Source of the DNA: an uncultured Aquimarina sp.
GTDB taxonomy: Bacteria > Bacteroidota > Bacteroidia > Flavobacteriales > Flavobacteriaceae
Length of the DNA: 64,000 nt
Direction of reading: 5' to 3'
Assembly (NCBI GenBank): GCA_947498815.1
Contig: CANMLU010000001.1
Span: 310,001-374,000 of the forward strand
Shown here: positions 53,649-63,150 of the stretch, piece by piece
Layout of the letters: each line of letters starts with the position of its first letter
Position numbering within the stretch: the first letter of the stretch is position 1
Program-made: the position numbers and the translations under genes
Notes under the pieces: generated by a model
Told to the model about the DNA's origin: nothing
Seen by the model: the letters and a program-made list of their open reading frames with translations, nothing else
Databases searched by the model: none

Positions 53649-54002
53649 TCCCAATAATTCTGGATTATTAATATAAATATACCCACCAACAGCTAGCAAT
53701 AAGATTAAGAAAAATAATACATAAAATAATGCCGTAAAACGCATTGTAGAACGTTTGGCGCTGATTGTCTTTTTGTGATAATCATATACACGTTCAATAT
53801 CCTTTGTCCATTGCCCAGGGAATATCTGATTTTCACATTTATTACACGCAATACCTTCGATAATATTACCTTTGGTTTTGATCATGAGCTTAGACTTTAA
53901 TCTTTTTTGTTTAAAAGAAAGCACCATTCCGTCTGTAGAATAACATTCAGGACAATTGTTGTTTAAGTTGGTCTCTTTAAGGATGATATATTCAGTTTTC
54001 AC
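53637..54002 (-). CDS. Zinc-ribbon-like membrane protein
   Basis: 121 residues. CPECYSTDG and CNKCENQ give two Cys pairs (about 18-21 and 54-57) that could bind one zinc; a membrane helix lies at about 91-112 near the C-terminus. No named family recognised. It starts 48 bases upstream of the end of the kinase gene on the same strand. Confidence 0.65.
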   Translation of the reverse strand: MKTEYIILKETNLNNNCPECYSTDGMVLSFKQKRLKSKLMIKTKGNIIEGIACNKCENQIFPGQWTKDIERVYDYHKKTISAKRSTMRFTALFYVLFFLILLLAVGGYIYINNPELLGLKP

Positions 54003-54049
54003 TTTATTGCCATTTTTATGAATAGTATAACGCTTATGGATCTATTATG

Positions 54050-55237
54050 TTATAACGAGGCATCAGATTTACGAAATGTGATTTGAAAAGTGGTTCCCTT
54101 ATCAATTTCCGACCGAAGTACTTTAATTCTTCCTAGGTGATATTCTTCTATGATTCTTTTGGCCAAAGATAAGCCAAGCCCCCAACCTCTACTTTTTGAG
54201 GTATAACCAGGTTCGAAGATTTTTGTGTACTTACTTTTTGGTAGTCCTTTTCCAGTATCTTTAATTCTAATAAATGCTCGTTTGGCGTCATCAGTAAGAT
54301 CTATAGTGAGGTCTCCCTTTCCTCGCATAGCATCAATGGCATTTTTCACCAAATTTTCTATAGTCCAGCTATACAACTGAGAATTCAGCGAGACATAAAT
54401 TGGTTTTTCCGGAAGGTTGAGCGAAAAGTTAATTAGTTTAGAACTTCTGGATTGAAGATAGGTATATGCATTTCGCGTTTCTTCAACAATATCAACTTTT
54501 TCAAGATTTGGGATAGAACCAATCTTAGAAAAACGTTCCGTAATTACCTTTAATCGTTCAATATCTTTTTCAATTTCAGTGATATATTCTGGATTAACAT
54601 GTTCTGCTTTAAGAATCTCATTCCATCCAACCAGAGATGATAATGGAGTTCCAATTTGGTGAGCGGTCTCTTTGGCCATACCAGCCCAGAGCTTATTTTG
54701 TTCTCCAGTCTTTGACGTTGTAAAATAGAAATAAATCACACCTATCAACAAAAATATAATTAACGCTATCGCTATGGGATAATATTTAAGTTTATTTAAA
54801 ATATCAGAATTACCGTAATAAATGTATTGAACAGTGTCTTTTAAATCGAGTTCTATAGGTTTGTTTTCCGTTTTTAACTTCTTTAAGTATGATAACAGTT
54901 GCTGTTCACTGTTAACTATGTTTTCGGATAGATTCTGAAAATAACTTGGATCGGCCTTGCCAATGGAATCTCGAATAAAATCCCCATTAGAATCGGTTAT
55001 TATTATAGGTATAGATCGGTTAGTTCGCCCTATTAAAAGAACTAAATCAAGATAATCATCCGATTGTTCGCTGTTTAAAGCTTCTTGTGATTGAGCCCAT
55101 ATTTCTATTTTGGTACGTTCATCATCTTTAAGTCGTTGTAAGAATAGTGATGTGCTCCATAAAACCAGGGCTGTGATCACCACAACAGCTATGATAATAA
55201 AATAGCTCGAAAAATTACGCTCATCAGAAAAATTCAT
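54050..55237 (-). CDS. Sensor histidine kinase
   Basis: 395 residues. N-terminal membrane helix (about 11-31), a periplasmic region of about 120 residues, a second helix (about 153-172), then a HisKA-like part with the phospho-acceptor in MAKETAHQIGTPLSSLVGWNEIL and an ATPase domain with ENLVKNAIDAM, IKDTGKGLPKSKYTKIFEPGYTSKSRGWGLGLSLAKRI. No response regulator gene is adjacent. Confidence 0.92.
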   Translation of the reverse strand: MNFSDERNFSSYFIIIAVVVITALVLWSTSLFLQRLKDDERTKIEIWAQSQEALNSEQSDDYLDLVLLIGRTNRSIPIIITDSNGDFIRDSIGKADPSYFQNLSENIVNSEQQLLSYLKKLKTENKPIELDLKDTVQYIYYGNSDILNKLKYYPIAIALIIFLLIGVIYFYFTTSKTGEQNKLWAGMAKETAHQIGTPLSSLVGWNEILKAEHVNPEYITEIEKDIERLKVITERFSKIGSIPNLEKVDIVEETRNAYTYLQSRSSKLINFSLNLPEKPIYVSLNSQLYSWTIENLVKNAIDAMRGKGDLTIDLTDDAKRAFIRIKDTGKGLPKSKYTKIFEPGYTSKSRGWGLGLSLAKRIIEEYHLGRIKVLRSEIDKGTTFQITFRKSDASL

Positions 55238-55374
55238 AGAGATTTGTTAACTAAATCCTAAATATAAACGTTTTAAAACAATTTTATTGTTCCTAAAAAC
55301 AGAATACTAAAATTGGATATTGCTTTTAAACAGAGACCAAACTTTGATTATCTTTGTTCAAGATATAATAAATT

Positions 55375-56247
55375 ATGATTACAATCGACCCTCGACAGGT
55401 TCCTGTTGGGAAATTACATGGTTTTATGCTTGGAGCGGTGGGGCCTCGCCCTATTGCTTTTGCAAGTACAATGGATAAAAATGGCAATCCTAATTTATCA
55501 CCTTTTAGTTTCTTTAATGTGTTTAGTGCCAATCCACCAATCCTTATTTTTTCTCCAGCCAGAAGAGTCAGAGATAATACTACCAAGCACACTCTGGAAA
55601 ATGCTCAAAGTACCAAAGAAGTAGTGATTAACATTGTGAACTATGATATTGTTCAACAAATGTCATTGTCCAGTACCGAATATCCAGAAGAAGTCAATGA
55701 GTTTGTAAAATCAGGACTTACCATGGTAGCTTCAGAAAAAGTGAAAGCGTTTCGGGTAGGTGAATCTCCGGTACAGTTTGAATGTAAGGTTAACAAAATT
55801 GTCCCAATGGGAGATCAAGGAGGAGCAGGAAATCTGATTATTTGTGAGGTAGTATTAATGCATATTAATGAAGATGTTCTGGATAAAGATGGAAGAATAG
55901 ATCAACATAAAATTGATCAGGTGGCACGTATGGGAGGTAATTGGTATACCCGAGCCAATATGGGTATGTTTGAAGTTCCTAAACCGCTTAGTACAATAGG
56001 AATAGGAGTTGATTCTTTACCAGAAGATATTAAGAATAGTGATATTTTTACAGGTAATGATTTGGGTAAACTAGCGAATACCGAAGGGATCCCAGAAAAG
56101 ACAGAAGCTTTGAATTTTGTTAATAAACATAATGATATTAAGGTTAAAATTCAGGAGGCTAACCTAATTGAAATTCATAAATTTGCAAAGCAATATCTGG
56201 ATCGAGATAAGATTGATATTGCTTGGAACATTTTAGCAGCAAAATAA
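55375..56247 (+). CDS. Flavin reductase family protein
   Basis: 290 residues. GAVGPRPIAFASTMDKNGNPNLSPFSFFNVFSANPPILIFSPARRVRDNTTKHTLEN is the FMN-binding split-barrel motif of flavin reductase-like proteins. The C-terminal 80 residues are an extra helical part. Possible flavin reductase or related oxidoreductase; substrate unknown. Confidence 0.87.
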   Translation: MITIDPRQVPVGKLHGFMLGAVGPRPIAFASTMDKNGNPNLSPFSFFNVFSANPPILIFSPARRVRDNTTKHTLENAQSTKEVVINIVNYDIVQQMSLSSTEYPEEVNEFVKSGLTMVASEKVKAFRVGESPVQFECKVNKIVPMGDQGGAGNLIICEVVLMHINEDVLDKDGRIDQHKIDQVARMGGNWYTRANMGMFEVPKPLSTIGIGVDSLPEDIKNSDIFTGNDLGKLANTEGIPEKTEALNFVNKHNDIKVKIQEANLIEIHKFAKQYLDRDKIDIAWNILAAK

Positions 56248-56258
56248 TATATAGTAAG

Positions 56259-56636
56259 ATGGAAGTACAAGGTAAAGTAAAGATGATCGGTGAGACACAA
56301 ACCTTTGGAAGCAATGGTTTTAGAAAGAGAGAAATTGTAGTCACTACCGAAGAACAATATCCACAGCACATCATGGTAGAATTTGTCCAGGATAAGTGTG
56401 ACTTATTAAATACTTTTCAAGTAGGTCAGGATGTTAAAATTAGTATCAATTTGCGTGGTCGTGAATGGGTAAACCCTCAAGGAGAAACAAAATATTTTAA
56501 TTCTATCCAGGGATGGAGAATAGAGAGTTTACAACCAGCTGCTCCAACGAGTGCAGCGACTCCACCACCACCTGCGGATGCTTTTGAACCTGCAACAGAT
56601 TTTTCTGAAGAAGAACATGATGATTTACCATTTTAG
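56259..56636 (+). CDS. DUF3127 protein with an SSB-type C-terminal tip
   Basis: 125 residues from MEVQGKVKMIGE at 56259. The domain (about 1-90) with TFGSNGFRKREIVVTTEEQYPQHIMVEFVQDKCDLL and INLRGREWVNPQGETKYFNSIQGWRI is an OB-fold-like unit. A Pro/Ala linker leads to EEHDDLPF, identical in the last five residues to the SSB at 26132. This suggests a second single-strand-binding or SSB-partner role. Terminator at 56685. Confidence 0.85.
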   Translation: MEVQGKVKMIGETQTFGSNGFRKREIVVTTEEQYPQHIMVEFVQDKCDLLNTFQVGQDVKISINLRGREWVNPQGETKYFNSIQGWRIESLQPAAPTSAATPPPPADAFEPATDFSEEEHDDLPF

Positions 56637-56684
56637 GTAAATTAATAAGAATAGATATTACACTGAGCTCGTCGAAGTATAAAG

Positions 56685-56717
56685 TAAAAAGTCCGATATT
56701 TTTGATATCGGACTTTT
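56685..56717 (+). terminator. Intrinsic terminator after the DUF3127 gene
   Basis: AAAAGTCCGATAT and ATATCGGACTTTT pair around a short loop. Confidence 0.85.
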
Positions 56718-56871
56718 CATATTGTGGTTTTAGGTTAACCTTTTAATAAAACTCAAAAAAGCAATGATGAACAAAATTTATCTTAAAAGGTCCTAACAAA
56801 TATTGCGATTTTTTTGGTCAATTCAAACAACTGATTGATATTTAACGTTGTAGAAATTTAATCCACTTATT

Positions 56872-57507
56872 TTGATTATTCTCACAGAAACCATAAAATT
56901 TCCTCCGGTAACATATGCAGACACCGATGGTTTATTGGCTATAGGAGGAGATCTTTCTACCAAGAGGCTATTAGAAGCTTATAATAATGGCATTTTTCCT
57001 TGGTATAACGAAGGGCAAATGATCATGTGGTTTAGCCCAGATCCCAGAATGGTATTATTTCCATCAGAACTTAAAGTGAGTAAGAGTATGCGTCAACTTA
57101 TTCGTAAAAATCAATTTGAAGTTACATTCAATAAGGATTTTGAAAGTGTGATATACAATTGTGCGGTTTCGGAGCGCCCAGAACAAGATGGAACCTGGAT
57201 TACCACAGAAATGCAAAAGGCATTCATAAAACTGCATTCTCTTGGGCATGTAATTTCTGTAGAGGTCTGGCAAGATTCAGTTTTGGTGGGAGGGTTATAT
57301 GGTATTTGGCTTAAAGATAAAAACATATTTTGTGGAGAAAGTATGTTTGCCAAAGTGAGCAATGCCTCTAAATATGGCTTTATTAAATTAGTACAGTTAT
57401 TACAAAAAAAGAAAGTGAAGTTGATCGATTGTCAGGTTTATACAGAACATTTGGCAAGCCTTGGGGCAAGAGAAATTCCTAGAGAAGAGTTTTTAAAGTA
57501 TCTTTAG
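56872..57507 (+). CDS. aat: Leucyl/phenylalanyl-tRNA-protein transferase
   Basis: 211 residues with a TTG start (MIILTETIKFPPV). DGLLAIGGDLSTKRLLEAYNNGIFPWY, MIMWFSPDPRMVLFPSELKVSKSM, EQDGTWITTEMQKAFIKLHSLGHVISVEVWQD and GLYGIWLKDKNIFCGESMFAKVSNASK are family motifs. Adds Leu or Phe to N-terminal Arg/Lys of proteins for ClpAP degradation. Confidence 0.95.
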   Translation: MIILTETIKFPPVTYADTDGLLAIGGDLSTKRLLEAYNNGIFPWYNEGQMIMWFSPDPRMVLFPSELKVSKSMRQLIRKNQFEVTFNKDFESVIYNCAVSERPEQDGTWITTEMQKAFIKLHSLGHVISVEVWQDSVLVGGLYGIWLKDKNIFCGESMFAKVSNASKYGFIKLVQLLQKKKVKLIDCQVYTEHLASLGAREIPREEFLKYL

Positions 57508-57550
57508 TAAAGATATTATATATGAATAGAACAATTAAAATATATCTTTT

Positions 57551-58210
57551 ATGATCATTCATAATTTAGGATTAGAAAATTCAATTTTAAATCAATTCGT
57601 CTTAGAGCTTAGAGATATCGAAATTCAAAAAGACTCAATGCGTTTTAGAAGAAATATCGAACGAATCGGAGAGGTTATGGGGTATGAGGTAAGTAAGACC
57701 TTGGAGTATAAAACCAAAAGAGTAAATACGCCCTTGGGCACAAAAGAAGTTTCTGTTCCTAAAAGCAAGGTGGTGCTATGTTCTATTTTAAGAGCTGGAT
57801 TACCTTTGCATCAAGGTGTTTTAAATTATTTTGATAAAGCCGAAAATGCATTTATTTCGGCCTATCGTGATCATAAAAATGATGGTAAAGATGATGATTT
57901 TGAGGTGGTAGTAAAATATTTAGCTTCACCTTCTGTACAAGATAAGACCTTAATCATTGTCGATCCAATGTTGGCTACCGGGAAAACATTGGAGAATACT
58001 TTCAGGGCTTTAAAAGAACATGGTACACCAGGGCAAATTCATATTGTTTCTGTTATTGGTTCTGAACCGGGCGTGGAATATATTGAAGATATATTTCCAG
58101 AAAATACACATCTATGGATAGCAGCTGTGGATAAAGAATTAAATAACAAGAGCTACATTATTCCTGGTCTTGGTGATGCAGGAGATTTGTCATTTGGTAT
58201 AAAATTATAA
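57551..58210 (+). CDS. upp: Uracil phosphoribosyltransferase
   Basis: 219 residues. Salvage of uracil to UMP. VVLCSILRAGLPLHQGVLNYFDKAENAFISAYR and the PRPP loop LIIVDPMLATGKTLENTFRALKEHG are diagnostic, as is the C-terminal YIIPGLGDAGDLSFG. Confidence 0.96.
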   Translation: MIIHNLGLENSILNQFVLELRDIEIQKDSMRFRRNIERIGEVMGYEVSKTLEYKTKRVNTPLGTKEVSVPKSKVVLCSILRAGLPLHQGVLNYFDKAENAFISAYRDHKNDGKDDDFEVVVKYLASPSVQDKTLIIVDPMLATGKTLENTFRALKEHGTPGQIHIVSVIGSEPGVEYIEDIFPENTHLWIAAVDKELNNKSYIIPGLGDAGDLSFGIKL

Positions 58211-58222
58211 TAGTGCAAAATC

Positions 58223-58624
58223 TTAATTATAGTTTTTAGAGAGTTGGTTGAGAACCTTAATGGCTTTTTCTCCATCTTTTTTATGTACAAAAATGTGATC
58301 GTGATAATAACCGGCAATTACATTACAGCTTATATGATGTTTAGCTAATTCAGAAGAAAATATAGCCGTAAGACCAACCGCATCCAACGAAGAATGAACC
58401 TTGAGTGTAATCCAAGATGCTACGTATTCGTAAGATAAATTATAGCGATCCGCTTTTTCTCGTTCTAGAACAATAGTAGTGCCTTCTTTCTCTTTGAATT
58501 CGAATATAACATCCTTTCTTAGTATAGCATCAATATCCCTGGTGGTTGAAAAGATATATTCTCCATTTTGTAATTCTGGAGTCATGTTTTTGATTAAACT
58601 AATAAGTTCTTTTTCTCCTGACAT
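58223..58624 (-). CDS. ACT-domain protein
   Basis: 133 residues. Two ACT-like units, the second (about 70-130) with [57 protein letters not shown]. Resembles small stand-alone ACT proteins that bind amino acids. No enzyme domain is attached. Convergent with upp. Confidence 0.75.
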   Translation of the reverse strand: MSGEKELISLIKNMTPELQNGEYIFSTTRDIDAILRKDVIFEFKEKEGTTIVLEREKADRYNLSYEYVASWITLKVHSSLDAVGLTAIFSSELAKHHISCNVIAGYYHDHIFVHKKDGEKAIKVLNQLSKNYN

Positions 58625-58717
58625 TGGTTATAGCTTTTATACAAAGTCATTAAATTAATAGTACTATTATATTTAACCCGGATTATACATTAGAGCTTCA
58701 TAACGAAGTTTTAATGC

Positions 58718-59281
58718 TTAAACCTGGTTATATCTGAAACAATCTACAGTGTGGTCGTTAACCATCCCAATGGCTTGCATAAATGCATATATTACTGTAG
58801 AGCCAACGAATTTAAATCCTCGTTTTTTTAAATCTTTACTAATCATATCCGAAATTTCTGTGTTAGCAGGGCAATCTTTGTGATGTTTCCAGCTGTTTTT
58901 GATTGGCTTTCTATTTACAAAATTCCAGATATAAGTATCAAAACTTCCAAATTCTTGCTGGATTTTAATAAAATTTTGAGCATTAGTAATAGCCGAATTT
59001 ACTTTTAATTTATTTCGAATTATTCCTGCATTCTGTAGTAATTCTTCTTTCTTACTTTCATTATAATTAGCAATGATTTTATAATCAAAATTATCAAAAG
59101 CTATTCTGAAATTCTCACGTTTTCTTAAAATGGTAATCCAGCTTAATCCAGCCTGGAATGTTTCTAGAACTAGAAATTCAAATAGAAGTTGTTCGTCATG
59201 GAGCGGTGATCCCCATTCGTTATCATGATAAGATTCATATAAAGAATCCCCTACACACCATCCGCATCTGATTTTTGTCAT
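58718..59281 (-). CDS. tag: DNA-3-methyladenine glycosylase I
   Basis: 187 residues. RCGWCVGDSLYESYHDNEWGSPLHDEQLLFEFLVLETFQAGLSW is the TAG motif; the zinc ligands are the early cysteine, an early histidine and the late His/Cys pair (VNDHTVDCFRY). Removes 3-methyladenine from DNA. Confidence 0.95.
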   Translation of the reverse strand: MTKIRCGWCVGDSLYESYHDNEWGSPLHDEQLLFEFLVLETFQAGLSWITILRKRENFRIAFDNFDYKIIANYNESKKEELLQNAGIIRNKLKVNSAITNAQNFIKIQQEFGSFDTYIWNFVNRKPIKNSWKHHKDCPANTEISDMISKDLKKRGFKFVGSTVIYAFMQAIGMVNDHTVDCFRYNQV

Positions 59282-59560
59282 AGTCTGAGTTTTAAGATAT
59301 AAATATATTGCTTTTATCTGTTTATATTTATTGATTTAGATGTCAGATGGAATCACATAATAATCGTTTCGGTTGATACTAAAAATCTTAATTATGCTTA
59401 TTTCACCTTTTTATTTTTATAGTTTTTTAGCAATAAGTAGAAATTTGCATAGTAAATAATGATTTGGGATTGTGTTGAATCCTTATACTATGCTCATTCT
59501 AAGATCAAAACACAGGTTCGTAAGTTTTAACAATAATAACCGTCTTATATCTTAACATTT
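59282..59560. other. 279-base gap between tag and the thioredoxin-like gene
   Basis: AT-rich, no reading frame or structured RNA seen. It holds the two divergent promoters; none fits the consensus exactly. Confidence 0.5.
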
Positions 59561-60184
59561 ATGAAAAGAAATATGGAAACCACTACAATGATAGTAAATG
59601 AGTTAATCGAACAAGGAATAGCAGATTCTCATACATACCAGGAATATAAAGAATTAGTAAGCAATTTATTAGTCGATGACAAATCTACTGGTCATGAGCA
59701 ATCTGAAGCTTTGACCAATTATAGCATGCTTAATGACCGTAGAATGAAGAGGTTGGATAAAACCTTGAAAATTGATAAATCTATTGAGGATGCTTTCTCT
59801 AATACAAAAAGAGATGTTATGTGGGTTGTAATAACTGAAGGCTGGTGTGGGGATGGAGCACAATCGTTACCTGTGATTAATAAACTTGCAGAATTAAATA
59901 ATGGGATTGATTTAAGAATTGTGTCAAGAGATGATCATGATGAATTAATGAATAACTTTTTGACTAATGGAGGCAAGGCAATACCTAAATTGTTGGTTTA
60001 TGATAAGAAGAACAAAAAAGTACTAAATACATGGGGGCCAAGACCGTCTATTGCTACTCAAATGGTTAATGATTATAAAGCAGAACATGGTAGCCTGGAC
60101 CCTCAATTCAAACAGGATTTACAAGTTTGGTATAACAAGGATAAAGGTGTAAATATTGCTGAAGATTTACTTAAAATTCTTTAA
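59561..60184 (+). CDS. Thioredoxin-fold protein with a single active-site cysteine
   Basis: 207 residues. The thioredoxin-like domain (about 80-190) has VVITEGWCGDGAQSLPVINKLAEL; the usual CxxC is reduced to one cysteine (Cys-Gly-Asp-Gly). cis-proline region KAIPKLLVYD is present. N-terminal 75 residues are helical. No signal peptide, so cytoplasmic. Convergent with the TonB-like gene. Confidence 0.85.
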   Translation: MKRNMETTTMIVNELIEQGIADSHTYQEYKELVSNLLVDDKSTGHEQSEALTNYSMLNDRRMKRLDKTLKIDKSIEDAFSNTKRDVMWVVITEGWCGDGAQSLPVINKLAELNNGIDLRIVSRDDHDELMNNFLTNGGKAIPKLLVYDKKNKKVLNTWGPRPSIATQMVNDYKAEHGSLDPQFKQDLQVWYNKDKGVNIAEDLLKIL

Positions 60185-60192
60185 GATAGATT

Positions 60193-60870
60193 TTAATAAC
60201 TGTAATTGAAATAATAGGTAATACTACCTTCTTGTTTTTCGACTCCGGATCGCGAAAATAATGCTTGTCTCGCATAATCCATAGCATTATCAAAAAGACA
60301 TTCGTTTCGAGTGGTAGAGTTTCTTTTATCAATTTTAGTATCGATAACATACCCATTTTTGTTCACTTCAATTTTCACAACCACTTTACCACTTCCATTG
60401 CAGGTGTAAACAGGGTTAGGAAGTTCAATCGATTTGCGACCTTTTAAACTATAAGTAAGCGAACTATTTCTATTGTTGGTTTCCTCTTCTTCTAGTTTTG
60501 GTTTCTCTTTCTTTTCTTCATTAATGGCCAGATCACCTTCATCAGGTGGTGTTTCTTCAGCTTCTTTGCTTGCTTCCTCGGCTTCGGTTAAGGATTTGAT
60601 TCGCTCTTCAATCTCATCATGGTCTTCAAAATCTTCATTGTAAGCATCGTGAGTTCTTTTGGCATTATCAAGCTGTCGACTATCTTGAGCAAGTAGCTCT
60701 TCTTCTGGTTGTTGTTCTTCTTCAGCAAGAAATTCCTCAGGGATTTCCATTAATATTTCAGATTGTTCTTTTTGCTTTTTAATCATATTGATGTTATACA
60801 AACTAAGAACAAAAATTCCCATCAACATTGATGTGATAATCAGGGCTTTATGTTTTTCTATAAACTCCAT
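60193..60870 (-). CDS. TonB-family energy transducer-like protein
   Basis: 225 residues. One N-terminal membrane helix (about 11-28), a long acidic Glu-rich linker (about 40-135), and a TonB-like C-terminal domain (about 150-225) with KVVVKIEVNKNGYVIDTKIDKRNSTTRNECLFDNAMDYARQALFS. Linker is unusually acidic, not Pro/Lys-rich as in classic TonB. No exbB/exbD nearby. Confidence 0.82.
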   Translation of the reverse strand: MEFIEKHKALIITSMLMGIFVLSLYNINMIKKQKEQSEILMEIPEEFLAEEEQQPEEELLAQDSRQLDNAKRTHDAYNEDFEDHDEIEERIKSLTEAEEASKEAEETPPDEGDLAINEEKKEKPKLEEEETNNRNSSLTYSLKGRKSIELPNPVYTCNGSGKVVVKIEVNKNGYVIDTKIDKRNSTTRNECLFDNAMDYARQALFSRSGVEKQEGSITYYFNYSY

Positions 60871-60903
60871 AGGTATCTATAACTACTTTTATTATACAAT
60901 ATT

Positions 60904-61611
60904 TTATGTAGTTTCAATTTTTGTTGGTAACTGATTTTCAAAAGATTGAACTGTAATCGCATCTTCGACAGAAAATGATCCAATTCTTGTTCTTCGTAAT
61001 GCAGTTAAGTGAGCCCCACTATTTAATTTTTTTCCAAAATCATGTGCTAATGATCGGATATACGTTCCTTTACCACAAACAACTCTAAAATCAACTTCGG
61101 GTAATGCAATTCTTGTGATTTCAAATGTGTCGATTGTTATTTTTCTTGCAGTAACTTCTACTTCAGATCCTTCTCTGGCATACTCATATAATCGTTTTCC
61201 ATCCTTTTTTAATGCCGAAAACACAGGAGGATACTGATCAATTTCTCCTATAAAACTTGAGGTAGCTTCTTTTATTGCCTTTTCCGTAAGATGATCTGTT
61301 GGGTATGTTTGATCAATTTCAGTTTCAAGATCATACGATGGAGTTGTACCGCCTAGCGCAAACGTACCTGTGTACTCTTTAACCTGCCCCTGAAATTCTT
61401 GTATACGTTTGGTAAATTTTCCAGTACAAATAACTAGTAATCCTGATGCAAGAGGATCTAATGTTCCTGCATGGCCTACTTTAATTTTTTTAATCCCATA
61501 CGTTTTTCGAATACCCCAACGAAGTTTGTTTACAACCTGGAAAGATGTCCATTGCAACGGTTTGTCGATCAAAAGGATTTGACCGTCTTTATAGTGTTGT
61601 TCGGTTAGCAT
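60904..61611 (-). CDS. truB: tRNA pseudouridine(55) synthase
   Basis: 235 residues. GQILLIDKPLQWTSFQVVNKLR, KIKVGHAGTLDPLASGLLVICTGKFTKRI with the catalytic aspartate, and GTYIRSLAHDFGKKL are TruB motifs. Modifies U55 in the tRNA T-loop. Ends the minus-strand operon ftsX to truB. Confidence 0.96.
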   Translation of the reverse strand: MLTEQHYKDGQILLIDKPLQWTSFQVVNKLRWGIRKTYGIKKIKVGHAGTLDPLASGLLVICTGKFTKRIQEFQGQVKEYTGTFALGGTTPSYDLETEIDQTYPTDHLTEKAIKEATSSFIGEIDQYPPVFSALKKDGKRLYEYAREGSEVEVTARKITIDTFEITRIALPEVDFRVVCGKGTYIRSLAHDFGKKLNSGAHLTALRRTRIGSFSVEDAITVQSFENQLPTKIETT

Positions 61612-61622
61612 TATATACGGGG

Positions 61623-62417
61623 CTATTTAATAAAACCAAAGCTGATGGCTAATAAGCCAACAAGAATACAATATACGGCAAAATAAGTTAATTTGCTCTT
61701 TTTTACCAAGGAAATCATCCACGTGCAGGCGAAAAGCCCCGAAATGAATGCAGCTAGAAAACCAAGAGCTAATGGCACACTACTTTCTGATGAAAAAGTA
61801 AGATCTCCGCTCAAAATGTCTTTGGCTATTTTTCCGAAAATCAAAGGAATAACCATCAAGAAAGAGAATCGTGCTGCTTTTGTTTTATCATTTCCCAACA
61901 ATACCGAAGTAGAAATGGTGGCGCCACTTCTAGAAATTCCGGGTAGCATTGCAATTGCCTGTGCGATACCAATTACAAAAGCATTAGAGCTGCTTACTGG
62001 TTTTGAAGTATCCTTTGCCTTATCAGCTAGCCATAGTAGTATCGCTGTTATAATCAACATGAAGCCCACAAACGCAAGATTACCTCCGAAAAGCTGTTCT
62101 AGTTGTTCTTCAAAAAATAAACCTACCAAAACTGCAGGAATCATAGAAATAATGATTTTTAAGGAAAAGAGAGTTTCCTCATTTTTTTTGAATTTGAATA
62201 ATCCTTTAATAATTTCAAGAATATCTTTTCTGAAAACTACAATAGTACTCAAGGCAGTTGCAAAATGCAAAACTACAGTAAAAAGAAGGGATTCTTCGGG
62301 AACACTGTCGTCTCCCAATAAGGCTTTACCAATTTCAAGGTGTCCACTAGATGAAACTGGTAAAAATTCGGTAAGACCTTGCACTACGCCTAAAATGATT
62401 GCATCAATAATTTCCAT
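61623..62417 (-). CDS. uppP: Undecaprenyl-diphosphate phosphatase
   Basis: 264 residues with eight hydrophobic helices. GVVQGLTEFLPVSSSGHLEIGKALLG and the second motif LPGISRSGATISTSVLLG are signature UppP (BacA) active-site sequences. Recycles the carrier lipid of wall synthesis. Follows 11 bases before truB on the same strand. Confidence 0.96.
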   Translation of the reverse strand: MEIIDAIILGVVQGLTEFLPVSSSGHLEIGKALLGDDSVPEESLLFTVVLHFATALSTIVVFRKDILEIIKGLFKFKKNEETLFSLKIIISMIPAVLVGLFFEEQLEQLFGGNLAFVGFMLIITAILLWLADKAKDTSKPVSSSNAFVIGIAQAIAMLPGISRSGATISTSVLLGNDKTKAARFSFLMVIPLIFGKIAKDILSGDLTFSSESSVPLALGFLAAFISGLFACTWMISLVKKSKLTYFAVYCILVGLLAISFGFIK

Positions 62418-62488
62418 AAAGAATCGTCGGTTTTCTTAAATTCGATGCAAATATAGATAACTACAATAAGAGTAGACTGTCAGAGTGA

Positions 62489-62752
62489 CTACTTTTTCTT
62501 CTTATTCGGATTGAGTAAGATGGCATATATCTCGATTCCAAACCCAATCAGTACAACGGTAGGAGCCAATCGAATTCTTCTGAAGTTATAGATCTCAGGA
62601 TTAAAAACATTGGGATCGTCACTTCCTCCACCTGCCATAAGAATAAAACCTAAAGCAATAACGGCAATTCCAATAGCCATTACGATATAATTCTTTTTTT
62701 CAAACACAAAATCGTGTTTATGTTGCGGATTCTTAGTTTGTTGTTTGCTCAT
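62489..62752 (-). CDS. DUF3098 family membrane protein
   Basis: 87 residues from MSKQQTKNPQHKHDFVF at 62752; a longer start at 62773 is possible. Two hydrophobic helices (about 21-37 and 61-78), FNPEIYNFRRIRLAPTVVLIGFGIEIYAIL is the typical DUF3098 end. In Bacteroidota this gene commonly sits between ftsX and uppP, which suggests a link to the cell envelope or division. Confidence 0.85.
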   Translation of the reverse strand: MSKQQTKNPQHKHDFVFEKKNYIVMAIGIAVIALGFILMAGGGSDDPNVFNPEIYNFRRIRLAPTVVLIGFGIEIYAILLNPNKKKK

Positions 62753-63140
62753 GAATATCGTTATTAAGTTCATTAAAAATCACCTGTCCATCTAGTAGTA
62801 ACTTAGAAATATGTCCCATGTTGCCATCGCGAGTAAAAATAGTCCATCTTTTAACGGGATACAAAGTAACGGTTTTATTTAAAATATCTGTACGCAATTC
62901 TTCCAAGCTTAAATCGTATTGTAATCCTCGATTAATATAATAATGGTGATTATCATTTTCTAGAGTTATCACAATATCAAAACCGGCACCTTCCTGGATA
63001 TTGATTACTTTACCTTTTATCTCTAATACATCATCTGGTTGCACATTGCGTACCGGACGAAAGGTTTGAATCACAATGATCATAAATGCAATAAAGAGTA
63101 CAAGAACACTCAGAAACCATATTTTACCGATTCTACCCAT
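62733..63140 (-). CDS. Single-pass membrane protein between ftsX and DUF3098
   Basis: 135 residues. One N-terminal helix (about 7-25) and a soluble beta-rich domain (DVLEIKGKVINIQEGAGFDIVITLENDNHHYYINRG, then VKRWTIFTRDGNMGHISKLLLDGQVIFNE). Not recognised. It overlaps the DUF3098 gene by 20 bases and starts ten bases after ftsX ends. Confidence 0.7.
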   Translation of the reverse strand: MGRIGKIWFLSVLVLFIAFMIIVIQTFRPVRNVQPDDVLEIKGKVINIQEGAGFDIVITLENDNHHYYINRGLQYDLSLEELRTDILNKTVTLYPVKRWTIFTRDGNMGHISKLLLDGQVIFNELNNDIHEQTTN

Positions 63141-63150
63141 ATTTTCAAGA

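Noticed and set aside
61693-62439. Long open frame (248 codons) on the plus strand
   Set aside because: It lies exactly antisense to uppP, whose motifs are unmistakable, and its translation is Lys/Ser-rich without family features.
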